From assembly GCA_012295275.1 (NCBI GenBank), contig CM022668.1:1647637-1711636 (forward strand): 64,000 bases of DNA. The letters run 5' to 3'. The position numbers and the translations under genes are program-made. The notes beneath the pieces are model-generated. The model had not been told where the DNA came from and ran no database searches. It saw nothing but the letters and a program-made list of their open reading frames with translations. Source of the stretch: Chrysomallon squamiferum (taxonomy: Eukaryota > Mollusca > Gastropoda > Neomphalida > Peltospiridae). Positions 49,806 through 63,030 of this stretch are shown here, one piece after another. Within the stretch, counting starts at the first letter, position 1; each line of letters opens with the position of its first letter.

Positions 49806-52800
49806 GTAAGACTTAAACATTATTTTAAATTGCTTTACAGAATAGATTACAATTAGGTTTTACTTCAGAAAAAATCAACAACAGCAGCAGCAACAACAAA
49901 ATAATAAATAAATAAATTGTATAAGAATTAAAAATAAGAATTATTTAAAAGTGTGCATATAAGTATTTTTTATTAATTGTATTTTAGTATACATGTATAT
50001 TTTTTTTTATCATATTGTTTGTAAACACTTAAACAATACAGGATCACTTATCTGTTACTACAGCCTGCACACTAGTATATATATATATATATATATTAAA
50101 AAAAATCACAAATAATAATAGATGATGCAAATAAATTAAAACAATTTTATTATAGTATTGTTGCTATTTTTGCTGAATAAGTAATAATATATTAGACTGA
50201 AAATATATCAGAATTTGAAAAAAAAAAAAAAACCAAAACAAACATCTAAATTTGTTTCTTTATAATAGTTCAAGAAATAAATAATAATTATTACTTTAAA
50301 ACTGATAAGTCTATCAATCCAAACAAAAACAAAATCAAAATATATGTTTTACAAAACATTTCAATATATACATAGGTGTTTTAAGGCAAATACAATTTCA
50401 GCAGATGTGGACTTCATCATTTTTGAAATTTTGATTTATTACTTGAATGTAAAATAAAATAGGATATGCCAGATGGAAGAAAATTAGGTTGTGTGTATCA
50501 CAGTAGAGTGAAAAAAGTTTTATTTAAAATATACTTAACAGAGGTGACACCTAAAGTGACCTACATGTAATACTTAGGCTTTATTTTGAACGTGGCTATC
50601 CTAATATTGACAGTCTTTGAGTTCTGAATTCACTGTTAGCCTATTGAATTTGTGTATATTATTGAATGTTGTCATATTCTTTAGATAAACATATAGACTG
50701 ACCTAATCTTTACTGTGACCAAGATGTTTGCATGCTGTCATTCTTTGAAAGCGTGTGATATCAGGCTAGTGTGAATAAAAGAAATAAAGTAAATACAGTA
50801 CTTAGGGAGTTTCTTGCTATCTGAATATCTTTGCATATGTCAGCCTGTACTTTAATCAATATGTTTCAGATATTCACATTTTGTAGCCCCGGGCTTTAAT
50901 AACATTAAAAAAGAGGTTTTACTGCATGCTTTAAAGCTGTTAGCAGTGCTCTTGATTCAGAGTTTGTGGGATCTGTGTAGTTCAATTTAAAGCCACCAGA
51001 GTGAGACTAACTGTTCTATTAGACACATTTATTAATGACAGCTTGAGATTGCTTTCAGCTTTCAAATATTTAACTTTCTATGGGAATGTGGTTTTTCAGT
51101 CAGAAAGTTAAGTTTGGCTTGTTCAAAGAAGATTTAAAAACCTCATATAAAATAACACATTTTAACTAAACATTTATTTGAATTTATTATCAAATCCACT
51201 ATAAAAGGTAAAATATTTTTAAAATTTTAAGTAATTCCATTGAACAATTTGAAGCAAACATTTGAAAGAGGATATATTTAATCGCCATGACTTCTGGATT
51301 TTGAAGTATACATGAAGTTGTAATTGTATGAGGAGTCTGTTGTGCTGTTTTGAACAGTAGTTTGAATTTTCTCAAGATGTTTTAGAATTCTTATGGACCA
51401 GTTTTTAAGTAGGATAGTTTGATATTCTTAAGGAGCTTAATTGTAAATTAATCAATTTTGTTAATGGATTTGGAGGATACCATTGAGGTTTTCATGTTGA
51501 TGTTGGACCTTAAAGAATCAGAAAACTTGATCATTACGTACTGTTGTAATAAAAGATTTGGTTTTAATCAGTTCCAAATCCTGTAGTATCCTTCCAGCCA
51601 TACTGTAGTCAGAAGATTATAAAAATTTAATTGAATTAGATGAAACAAATCAAAATATGAATCCATGTTAAACCTCAGTTAGATTTTTTCTTTTCTTTTG
51701 AGGAGAAAGTTGGCAGGATGTTAAAACAAGCTGATAAGTTTAGATAAGATAATTCACTGCATATAAACAATTATTGCTAATTTAATTTTCTACTAGAAAA
51801 AGCATTCAGCTTAGCTTCACTTTACCAGACATTCTGGTTTATTTATTAAGTGCTTTCATAATAATGTTAATCTTGAGAAATTGCTGGTATGTTAAACTTT
51901 CAAACAGATCAGAACTTATATTTATAACATTTGTGTTTCCCATTTAAGTTAAATTTGAAGCAAAAGAAAACAAAAACAAATAAAAAATAATTCAATTAAT
52001 AATAATAGCAAAGAAATAAAACAACTAATAACAGTTTAAAAAATGAAATAAAAATCATAATTTAGTATTTTGAAATATTTCAACATAATCTGTTCTGCAC
52101 TGGGTTTTACCTTGTGATATCTGAGTGAATTGTTTCCATTACACACCTGGATTTATGTAACAGGCAGGTAACTGATAACATATTATTAATGGAGAGAGAC
52201 ACATGAAAAACAGGATGTAGATTACAAAAAAATGCTATTCTCTTGTGATCTACCACTCCATGTCACAAACAGGTGAGAATGTGAAAACAGGATTTCATTT
52301 GTTATTTTCTGTTATCTGCTACTGTGTACAGCAGAATTGTGTAATTAGCAGGGTGACTTAACAGTGTGATAATAAACTGTGAGTAATATTGTTCCTTGAT
52401 TTATAAAAATTAGGTAACCTATAGGCAAGCTATAGTGTAAGAGTAGGCACAGGAGAAAAGAATTTCTTTGTTGTGATGGAGAAGTGAACAGATTTAAACA
52501 ACAAGAGAGGATCAGATTTCTGTGTCTGTAGTGTTTCACAGATGAAGTAACTCTGTCTGCCTGCAGTAGTAGCTGGTCTGAAAAACATGTTTGTTGTTTT
52601 TAAATATTACTGCCACATGCTAGAAAAATCCTTGCTGGAGGCTACCAGGTGATTGTCAAATTCATGTAAATAAGTACATTACTGATGGCACAAATATAAC
52701 ACTCACAGGACAGAATTTCTTTTTTAAGAAAATTAATAATTTTTAATTATATTTTTTATTCATGCAATATAGATGTAAGGCAATACAAAAATGTTTTTCT

Positions 52801-53629
52801 AAAGGACAGGCACCTTTTTGTTAATATGATAAAACAAATGTCTTAGACTTGAATTTCTTGAGTATGTTAACAGCTGACAAAACCAAATTCACAAAGAGCA
52901 CGTCTAAAAATAGCAGTATAATTCTGTTTAATGTAGGTCATTTGTTAAAGTTCTCTTTAAATGAATAAAGTCACAAATACATTCATAATATTAAACCAGA
53001 CTGCTGACAGAGAAATAATTAAAAGTGTATTTAGAGAACGCGTACTGCCTGAGGTACCAGCTATTAACATTGCTGATATTTCTGGAGTTTAGTGATAGTA
53101 AGATTTTAAACACCTCGTTGACACAAACTGTTGCAGTATTATTTTATTCTTAAACCAGTTGTTAAAGCTTCTGTTTGCAAAAACAACAGCTTCCATAATC
53201 TGATTGCTTTCTCCAATTTGCTGACTGATGACTCATGCTAAACAAAAGAAATAAAAATCTGCACCTGCAGTTTGTATCAATAATGATTTCATGAAGAGAA
53301 GACATCCTCGAGTTGAAAAAACTACGTCTTTATAACAGATAATAACTCTGAATACAAGAGTCATCTGATTTGTAGTTCTTGTTGTCATAATTCATTGCTT
53401 GTCATTGAATGAAAATAAAAAGAAATAGAACTGTCTACTCACGTGCTGTTCATAACTAGGAGACTACAACCAGTCAAACATTGACAATGTGTTGATAACT
53501 GTGCTAATCTGTTAGGAGGCAGCAGACACTTTGTGTGTCTTTGTGTCTTTGTTTGACTTTTCTATTTCTTTCTGTTTGTTTCCAATATTGGGACAATTTT
53601 GAGGAATAATTTTGCGACACGTTGTCAGG

Positions 53630-53678
53630 ATGTATGTCAGCCACCGAGCTGCCCTGTTTTCAGAGACATCGGCTCAAG
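53630..53678 (+). CDS. Candidate alternative first exon A (MYVSHRAALFSETSAQ)
   Basis: ATG at 53630 opens 16 codons and ends at CAAG|GTAAGA in phase 1, the phase needed by the acceptor of the exon at 59832. An in-frame stop at 53600 limits the frame, as expected for a first exon. The surrounding 70 bases hold four CpGs, unusual for this intron, and a CACGTG lies about 190 bases upstream. It lies inside the 10-kb intron after exon 6. If used, it would start a supervillin form lacking the first six exons, including the conserved block. Phase and donor are seen; usage is inference. Confidence 0.45.
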
Positions 53679-55429
53679 GTAAGATGCTGATCACATTGTT
53701 TTATGGGTGTGGTTTATATAAATAGTGAGTAATTTAAAAATGCCATCTAATATGTTCTGTTATAAATACTGATTTACTTAAGTACATGACTCTGTTATTG
53801 TTGTCTTACAGTGATAGACTGTTTGGTTTATCTTTTGTATTGTGCTTGACATTTAGTTTGTTTTGGGGTTTTCTGCGGGTATAGCTGGTTCTAACTGAAC
53901 ATCTGCAAACTATAATACATTTTTGATAATAATGATGATGATGATTTTCTATTATTTAGAAACTATCTTTTAATAACAATAAAAATATTTAAATAAAACT
54001 ACTTTTATATTTTAGCTAAATCATATTATTGTGGATTCTTGTTTTTGCTTTTTGTGTGAAACTTCTGTAGATATTCCTCTTGTCTCTAAATATATAAATA
54101 TATATATATAAAACACTTTACTGATATAGAACAGGGCTTCTTTGACAGTGATCTATTTTATCCCAGACTTTATTATTTTAAAAACCAATGGTTTTGTTTA
54201 TGCAGATGAAAATTTTAATATGATATATATAAAAAAATAATCATTTTACATATTACCTTAAATGCTTTTATGTACTTTATAGAATAATTAAACAAATATC
54301 ACATTATGGATACTTTTCATAGCAATTACAGTCACGTAATAGTCCTTGACGATGTTATTGTTGTCATTTTACATAACATACAAATCATATTAAATAACAC
54401 TGCATTACAGCTAGTAACATGACTTTATTTTGTTATAGTCTCTGTTAATACATATATAAACAGTTTGTTATGTTGAGTTGATCATCAGAATGGACTGGTC
54501 AGTGGTAAATCATTAACAAGCTTGAGGCATAATTAGTCACATGATCAGTCCTCACCACCAGTTAGTTTTTGTCACATACTTATTTGTATACAATTTTTCT
54601 GTGTATGGGAAGATGCCTATATGGATTCTCCTTTGCTGCTAATTTTGTTACTTACAGCAGATTCCTTCCTTGTCATATAAACCTACTGGGTTTTTTTCAC
54701 TTTATAATAATATTGTATTCAGGTTAAATTTAACACATTCTTTGTTTTGAGTTCAAGTACAGATTATTTTCTTAATTTTTAAAGAATTTTGTACAGATAA
54801 GGTTAGTTTATGTATAATTAATTTCTCCCTTATAACAGGTTCACATAACTTTGAAGTTAGGCCTTTGAAGTTAGTTTATATATTGAACTAAACTCTAATA
54901 GTTGCTGTGCGCATAATTAAATTGTCTGCTTGAATGTAATGCATTATATTCATTGTAAATATTTTTGTTATTGTTGTTTTATTATTATTACCACCACTAT
55001 ATTACATTTAATATATATTATCCTTTGTTCTGGATACAATACACAACATCAGATATAATTTAAGAAGTATGAAATAACAGCTGATATAAATTAATTGTTA
55101 TTTAGTGGGTTTGCTAAGTACAAAAGAAAAAGCAAAACACACACTTCTCAAGGTTGTTAAACAGTTTACACCCAAATAGGATCTGTTTGTTTATCTTCCA
55201 GCGTCAGATGTCTGCTTGCAGGTTCCTTCTAATGGGAGGAAGTAAACTGTAAAGGGATGGTGTTTTAATTGCTACTTACTGACTAAACAGTGTTACAGCA
55301 CTGTCTGTTCATGATTCTGTTTTGAACTGTGTTATTTTTACTGCCTACAACTAAGCACCCCACTGAGCTTTTCTCTTTTTTCCAGCTTCTGACCACAGCA
55401 TTCTTTATTACAAAAACATTTTAAAAAGG

Positions 55430-55561
55430 AAAAAAAAAAAAAAAAAAAAAAAAAAGAGTGAATAAATAAGATTAAATAAATAAATAAGATTTCCAAACAT
55501 TTAAAAAAAAGAAGAGATAGATAAAAGAAAAAAATGAAATAATAAATCTAAATCATAGGAT

Positions 55562-55642
<81 letters not shown>
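55430..55642. repeat. Poly-A run and (CA)n microsatellite
   Basis: A26 at 55430-55455, A-rich spacer with AAAT units, then about 39 CA units at 55564-55642. Confidence 0.95.
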
Positions 55643-55645
<3 letters not shown>

Positions 55646-57962
55646 GTAAATAATAGACGTAGATTTTATATATTACTAAACTGATTTTTGCACCTAGAAT
55701 AATAATCAGTAATGTATAAAAATGGCTTGGCCTTTGCTAACTTGAAATCTTTAACAACTAAAAACTTGACAGCATCAACAGTATGTTATACAAAGCAGGT
55801 TTCAGTTTGAAAGTTTGTATGCTTGAAGAGGGTGGATGATAACAATGTACATTATTTATGACTTGGTTTACTTCGTGCATCTCAGTATTTTAATCAGAAG
55901 AAATATGCCTGTGTTTACTTTGCAATAGACTAAATAAATTTAACACCTACAAGACTGAGAAAAAAAGAAAAATGAGAATTATTGTTGTAGATTTTATGAC
56001 TGTTACCAAAGGCATTAAAATAAGAGGCACTGAAAGATATTAATACTGGAGAGTTTTTCCTATGTTTACTTCCATTAAATTAAAATCTACAGCCAGAGAT
56101 CATATATCTGTACATTATATTTACATAGAAAGGTCAAGCAGGGTCATCATAAATGGATGTCTACATTTATTGCTTACCCATCAATCATTTATAAATAATG
56201 TCCATCCTCACTGTTTATGACACTTAGTAGAGACTGTACAATTTAATACTTTATGGAAGTTTATTTTTTTCTGGGGAATATGTGGCAGATGTTCTGCATG
56301 TGTCAGTAAGTATTGTCCAGACACAACATCCATTGTACTCATCCAAGGGAATCTTTCACATTGTCTGCCTTGAGGCAGTTTTATTGTATGTGACTCAATG
56401 TTGACAGAGACTGCTGACAGCCTTGTATTACAGGTGCATACCTGCTTCCTGTGTTTACTCCATGTGCTTTTAGTCTCATCTTGAAGCTTTTCTTTGTGAA
56501 ATTATACTTTGATTTCATATTGTGGATAATGGATTAAACTTTCAATTGTGTACTTGAAAGGATGGGTGGATTGGAAACAACAGTTTGTTTCAACTACAGT
56601 TGCTGCTTCTTCTTTTTTGATCTTTTGATTGTTTGTTGAGTAGCTGATGTGTTATTTGTACTAAATTTTGTAAGTTGCATCATTTAAAAAAAAGTTTCTA
56701 TCTGTAATGGACACTATAAAATAGGAATTTTGTTACATAAATAGCATAGATTTATAATAGATTTGTGTACTTTAAAATATTGTTGCTATTTTGATATTTA
56801 AACAATTGTTGTTGTTATTATTATTATTATTATTAGTAGTAGTAGTATTATTATTATTTATTATTATTTATTAGTATTTTTTTAATAGCACCATTTATTA
56901 TTCCTGGTGACATTGAATGTTATCTTTTTTCTTTTTAAATTTTATTTGTTTCTCTAAAAGATCACATTTTTCTCATTTATTTTCTTTACACTTAAAATAT
57001 CAATTGGATAAATATTGCATTAAATAAAATTGTGTGTGTTGATGCATCACATAAGTAAATAAATACCTGTTATGATTTTATTCCTGCTCTTCCACTGTCC
57101 ACTGTTGTTGACCTTTGTAATGTGACCACACAGGACCAGCTAGCCTGTCACAGGCTTGTTCTACTAACCAGATTGATTCACATGGGTAGGTCAGCTGGGA
57201 CAGAATTCATCATCATGTAGGTAAATTGATTTCTCAGTGAATTACTGAAGGTATTCATCTCTACTACTTGTTGTTGACAGATGAAATTTCACTTGCTGGG
57301 TCCTCAGGCAACTTTAAGATCTAACAGTGTGTGTGTTTACAGATAAGAGGAGATCATTTTATGTTTTTCTGAATATATAAGCATTCATACTGAATGTATT
57401 CTGTTGTGTGATTGGTGACTAAATACTAGTGCTTTATCTGTTATTGTGCATTTGCATTCTAACTGGAGTTATAGTTTCATGGAAGGAAAATAATGGTTTT
57501 TCCTTTGATTGTTCAGCAGGTGTGTTAATGTATATGCACTGCTAACAATCAGTTGTGTTTTTATTGAGTACAACCAGTAAAGTGATGATACACCTGCATA
57601 TCCTGTCTTTCACAGACCTGTATGATTGGGAAATTTGTCCATCAATTATTTACTGAAATGATACATGTAGGTTAATTATATTGTTTCACCAGAGGGCAGA
57701 TATCCATTTAATTCTTCTGTTTATATTTGTTTCCATGGATATCATGTGTTTCAGAAGTCCACATCAGAGTCAATATTTGCATCAGTTTCACTGTAATCTT
57801 GGGAAACAGCAGATCAGTTCATTTCTAATTTGCTTCAAATGGACAAATATGTGAACTGCATTTCATTTTGTGGTTTCACTGGCAGAATGAAACTCAAACA
57901 GTTTAATGTACTGAGTTGTTTTGGATAGTAGATATAACACTGGACTACACACAGTAAAGGGA

Positions 57963-58014
57963 ATGCAGTCCCAGGTGTATAAATCATCCTATGTACATGT
58001 TTTTATCTACTCAG
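57963..58014 (+). CDS. Candidate alternative first exon B (MQSQVYKSSYVHVFIYS)
   Basis: ATG at 57963 opens 17 codons and ends at TCAG|GTAAGT, a perfect donor, in phase 1, again compatible with the exon at 59832. An in-frame stop lies upstream at 57912. The preceding 60 bases faintly resemble a tRNA-derived sequence, so the segment might come from an old SINE insertion. Less convincing than the 53.6-kb candidate in base composition, more so in donor strength. Confidence 0.3.
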
Positions 58015-59831
58015 GTAAGTCAGTGTTATTGATATAATCTCATTTTTATTAACTAGCGATTGTATTAATTGTATGCAGTATTATGCATGTATATATTTAT
58101 TATAAATAACAATGACATGTTAGTAAAATATTGTATTTTGTATGTTGTTTTTCTGACCTATTCATTTATAATATAAATCCTTGGATTAACTGATGCTAAA
58201 AAAAGGCTTATATGTTTCTGCTATTTAATAGTTCTCTGATGGTCTTGAGATTTATATATAATTTATAACAACTTCACTGCAGATGCTGAATTTATAAATA
58301 TATAAATAATCTATTGTATCTTGTGATTGGGCAAATTCTTGTTTCACATTGTCTGCACACACACACATACACAGATATACAGTTTCTACTCATACATACA
58401 TGCAGCATACATGCACACCCACATACACACCCCCACATCCATAAACACACACGATTATTTACAGTAAAGCAACAATATCATATAACTAAAAAAAAAAATC
58501 TATGACTCACAAGGTGAAAGAAAGAAAAAAGGAAACCTTAAAAATATTTTTCTTTCTTTAAAAACACAGATGTTGTAAGGGACAGCGTCTGTATTAGTTA
58601 ATGATTTACCTTTAAAATCAAAGTCTTTTCTCTCTTTGAACTTACTTCTCTAAAGATGGACTGATTATCTGAATATTTGTATCATTCAAAGGACTGTCTG
58701 ATGTTCTCTGAAGGTGGTGATTAAACTTGAATACAAATAACAGCTTATTATTATTACTATGAAAACAGATATCAGTCTTAGTTTTAACATAATACATAAA
58801 GGCAAACATCAGCTTTCAAGTCTTGATTTAAATGAAATATTCATTCAGGTGTAGAACATTAAGAACAAAGCTGTCTGTATAAAAATGCTGTATTTGTAAT
58901 CTTATCTTGTTATGTAGTTCTTCAAGTTACTGGATTTCAAATAAACACAAAAAGACTTATTCTGTGTAGAATAAACATATTCGTATATTTAATTCTAGTA
59001 AATGTGGTATTAAATTCTTTAATAAGGATAATATATATATATAGATAGATGGATAGATAGATTGATATAGATCTATAAAATAAAGAATAAAATGTTGAAA
59101 AAAAAAAAAAAAAGCAAGCCACAAGTAAAACAGTTGTGTTGTTACTGGCACACAGTAGTCTTATTTTATCTTATTTCAGACAGTCTTCTATGACATCACA
59201 TCATGAACAGTGAAAATGTCTTGCATTCATTATCACAAATGATTATTCATTGTTCTTCATTCAATCATTATTTTTTCTTTCTTAAAATACTTTCTCTGCA
59301 TGAATAAAGATTTTATTTATTTATTTATTTACTTGTTACTGTTTTTAATCAAACCATGATGTAGTCCTTTTATATAACAAAAAATATATCTCATCTTCTT
59401 CATCGTTTTTCTGATAAAGAAGGACATACGGTTATAACCAAAGATCATTTGACATTTCCTAGCTTTTCCAGTAGATTCAGCTCAGACTGCCCTCTTGTAT
59501 CTCCTCAGAAAATACTAAGAATTAATACTGAGGTGATAGCTCTTTGGGTTTTATGTATGAATGAAACTCTTTCAGAATAACATTTTCAATAGTTGTTCGT
59601 CCTTTATTTTTCCCTCTCCTATAATTTCCTGAATTTTTATATTTTGTATTTACATATTTATTTATTTATTATTTTTAATTATTGTTATTGGATTTTTCAT
59701 GTTCATTTTTATTTACTTTCGGTGATTGGACAGTAAACATATGATTCCCTTTAATAATGAAAATGATATTCTTGTAAAACTGAAATACAGTTTTCATGAC
59801 TAATTTTACATTATTATTTATTAATCTTCAG

Positions 59832-59896
59832 ATTCTTCTAAAAATGGAAGCACCTGTGGTTCAAGTTTGGATTCTTCCAATGTTACACAAAATAGG
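59832..59896 (+). CDS. SVIL: Supervillin-like gene, coding exon 7 (65-base small exon)
   Basis: 65 bases; enters in phase 1 and leaves in phase 0. Acceptor TTAATCTTCAG, donor AATAGG|GTAAGT. It encodes about 21 residues (SSKNGSTCGSSLDSSNVTQN plus flanking residues), Ser/Asn-rich. It cannot be skipped alone: exon 6 ends in phase 1 and exon 8 starts in phase 0. A pure TG repeat begins about 20 bases after the donor. Three different upstream donors in this window (49805, 53678, 58014) fit its acceptor phase. Confidence 0.85.
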
Positions 59897-59909
59897 GTAA
59901 GTTTATCTT

Positions 59910-59916
<7 letters not shown>

Positions 59917-59953
<37 letters not shown>
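59917..59953 (+). repeat. (TG)n next to the exon 7 donor
   Basis: Pure GT run beginning about 20 bases inside the intron. UG repeats are known binding sites for TDP-43- and CELF-type splicing regulators. Confidence 0.9.
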
Positions 59954-59956
<3 letters not shown>

Positions 59957-60514
59957 TTATATATATAATTATCTAACTATATATATAAAAGAGAGGGAGC
60001 GAGAGAGAGAGAAAAAAAACATCTCTCTTTGATGTACATAATTTATAAGTTCATAAGTTCATATTTTATATTTTATGTTTGTTTCAAAAACGGGCTGAAA
60101 ATCCTTAATCAAAAGGCTTGTGACTGATAGTGTTTTTGATTTCAGAATTTTTCAGATTTTGGAATATATATATCTAAATATCAATTTTATTTAATTTCAT
60201 ATTCAAATTATACAAGTAGTCAGCAGGAATTTTTTTAAAACTTTTATGAACAAAATAAAGTTTATGTTCATCTGAAACGATACAAAGACTGTAAGATATC
60301 CCTGTTTCTGATGTTTGGAAAAAAGTTAACATTTTTAAACTTTTTGGATTTCAGCATTTTGGTAATGGCATCCTCAACCTGTATAATAGAATTAAATTAT
60401 ACAATATATTTACACTAGATGAATGTACTAAATTGTGTTTTTATATTACTGGAATGATTAACATTTCACAACTAAAAAGCAAAATAGAAATATTTTCTTT
60501 AATTTACTTACATT

Positions 60515-60693
<179 letters not shown>

Positions 60694-60833
60694 TTTTTGT
60701 TTAACTTGTTTAAGCATGAGCCTGTGTTTATGGTTTGTATTATCCTTACGTTATCTTTTTAGAGCAGGGTATACTTACCCAGAATACTCTCCAAGAATAC
60801 TCATTCTGTTTGCTTGTTTTGTTTCTTGTTTAG

Positions 60834-60977
60834 GTCAGTGACATGAAAACTCCTAGCAAAGTAACACTAACCCAGCATGAACAAGTCCCTCCTCAGAATA
60901 CATCTGTGATCTCTCCCTTGCATGCCTCTACTGCTTCTGTCAGTATAATCTCCAGAGCAAAAGCCCTTCAAGAAAAG
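60834..60977 (+). CDS. SVIL: Supervillin-like gene, coding exon 8
   Basis: 144 bases, phase 0 at both ends: acceptor TTTCTTGTTTAG, donor GAAAAG|GTAACT. It encodes 48 residues, starting VSDMKTPSKVTLTQHEQVPP and ending in a helix-prone ISRAKALQEK. Multiple of three, so a cassette exon is possible. The frame continues past the donor for 20 codons to a stop at 61040, but that part is AT-rich intron. No domain is recognised. Confidence 0.88.
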
Positions 60978-61378
60978 GTAACTTTTATAGTTATTATAAA
61001 ACTTTGGAAGACTATTCTTCAGCTTTCATCTCGAGGGTAAATAAGAAATATGGTAAATGGCAATCATAAGATATATATTCACAGTCTGATAATAAATGCA
61101 TGTTGTTTTTTTGCATGTTGTTTATTAACATGTCTTAAGATTTGTCTTTGATTTCAGATTAACATCAGCATGGTTTCTAATTCATTCCAACTACAAAACA
61201 GAAAGATTTCTTTATTTTTGCATTATTTATTATCCTGGTATAATATGAAATGTATTTTAAAGTATGTGAGTGTTTGATTTTTTTCCTTCTTTGCTAAATA
61301 AGTTGTTTTCTAAATAAGAGTTATTATTATCATTATTATATTTATTTATTTATTTATTTGATATTTTTATTTTAAAAG
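60978..61378 (+). other. Intron 8
   Basis: About 400 bases, AT-rich, ending in a (TTTA)n run before the acceptor. Confidence 0.9.
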
Positions 61379-63030
61379 GTTAAAAAGGCCAATGAATCAA
61401 AACCAGCAGAACCTGAAGAAATCTTGCCTCGACCAATCAGAAGAGGTAAAGATTTCCACCAGCTACTTTCGAAGTTTTCAAGTTCTGAAACGTCAGGATC
61501 TGATCCTGACCCAGCATCAACAACAAATACAGGCCGCAGAGTTCTGACATTATGCCGCCAGGATAACATTGTTGTCAGCACCAGTGATGAATCCAACACA
61601 GAACGACGTACACCAGAAAGAACAAGCAGCTTTCAGTATAGGTCACCTACTAAAACTCCGATTGAGGGCAAAGTTCAGAGGTCAGGCAGCTTCAAGTCTG
61701 AGTTTATGAAGAGACGTTACAGTGTGGAGAAATCAGACAAACCTGATGATGAACTTCAGGCAGTTTTATGTCAGAGGAGCAACATTGTGGAGAAACAACA
61801 AGTGGAAGCCAAGAGAAAACTGTCATCTAAAGAGTCCAGGGTGGAAAAAGCTCCAGAGAGAAAGGCTTCTGATGTTGATGAGGTCATTGCAGACAGGGAA
61901 GTGCTGGCAGTTCTTAAAGCTCGTAGAAAAGAAACTGATGCAAAGACTGTGGTGGATAATGATGGTGAAAGTGCTAACAGGACAGATGATTCAAAAGCAG
62001 ATATAGACAAACTTGATTCCAGTCTGGCTTTGTTAAATAAAGTGAAAAATGATCTTGAAAGTCCCATTTCATCTTCTGATTTAGATATTTCTTCTTCATC
62101 TTACATTCCATCATCATCAACTAGAAAAAAGTCAGGTTCAGAGAATATATCAGAAGCAATAAAATATGTTCATGATGTCGAGACATCCATTTCAACTTGC
62201 ATTTCTTCATCCTTATCAAACACAAAGGAAAATGGTGATAGCTTAAAGGAAGCTAATACCAAAGGTCAAGAAAGTCACCATGTTGCTAGTAAATCAGAGA
62301 TATCTGAACCAGAGGTTTCATACACAGTATCATTAAGTAATTCACAAATGCCAAATTCCATTAACAAAACAGACAAACGAACCAGTGAAGAAAAACGACT
62401 GAGTGAGGAAAGAGATTTTGCAATGCCGCTAGCAAAAGAAGAAAAGTGGGTAACAGACCGCCGGCAGCGGAGAGAACCCAGAGCAGAACCAGGTGAAGAT
62501 CTGTGGAGTGACGTGGACATTACCGACGAAGTTACCTTACCCACCGTGCACTCAACGGCTGAGGTAACATCCACAGAAAAACAGACAGCTGATAATGGAC
62601 AGACAGCCCAACTGGTGGAGGATAGTCACACATCTGGAAGCGATGCAGCCAGTGTCACAGTATCTCAGAGACAATCATCTAACAGTGCCAACAATGCTGC
62701 ATCTGTCAGTGTGCATAGCACTTTAACAGCGACCACTTCAACACCAGAAAGTCCCAGTGTGCCAAACGTGACAAATCTACGCCGAGCTGAATCACTTAAG
62801 GAAAGTAGTTCACCAGTGCACAGAACAGATTCGTTTCAGAAAAGGAAAGGTATACTGAAACGCACCCCTTCCTTGCCTAACCAGTCTTCCCCTGTTATTG
62901 TGGACAAAGAGCTGGCACAGCTGTTACAGAAACAGAAGTCCAAGTGTGAAGACACTTCTGAAGATGAACTTAACGAGAGAACCAGAACCAAATCCATATC
63001 AGCATTAGAAGAAATTGATGAAATTTCAAG
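61379..63030 (+). CDS. SVIL: Supervillin-like gene, coding exon 9 (large; gene continues)
   Basis: 1652 bases, in phase 0 (acceptor TTTTAAAAG), out phase 2 (donor TTTCAAG|GTAAAG). It encodes about residues 1052-1602. KDFHQLLSKF (61448-61477) lies near the start. Three related short helices follow: DDELQAVLCQRSN (61748), DREVLAVLKARRK (61892) and DKELAQLLQKQKS (62903). The last part holds RRAESLKESSSPV, then KGILKRTPSLP (62846-62878), a typical RxxS phospho-type sequence, and ends in RTRTKSISALEEIDE-type charged sequence. The last block of supervillin-like signals here would precede the gelsolin repeats in the family. The ATG at 61424 is internal, not a start. Confidence 0.92.

Larger units (their letters stand above)
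49806..59831 (+). other. Intron 6 (10 kb)
   Basis: Largest intron. The part from about 50.4 to 53.6 kb is poor in microsatellites and might hold regulatory DNA. It contains two candidate alternative first exons (53.6 and 58.0 kb), an A-run at 55430-55455, a (CA)n at 55564-55642, (TTA)/(GTA) repeats at 56810-56870 and CA-rich sequence at 58352-58452. Confidence 0.7.
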
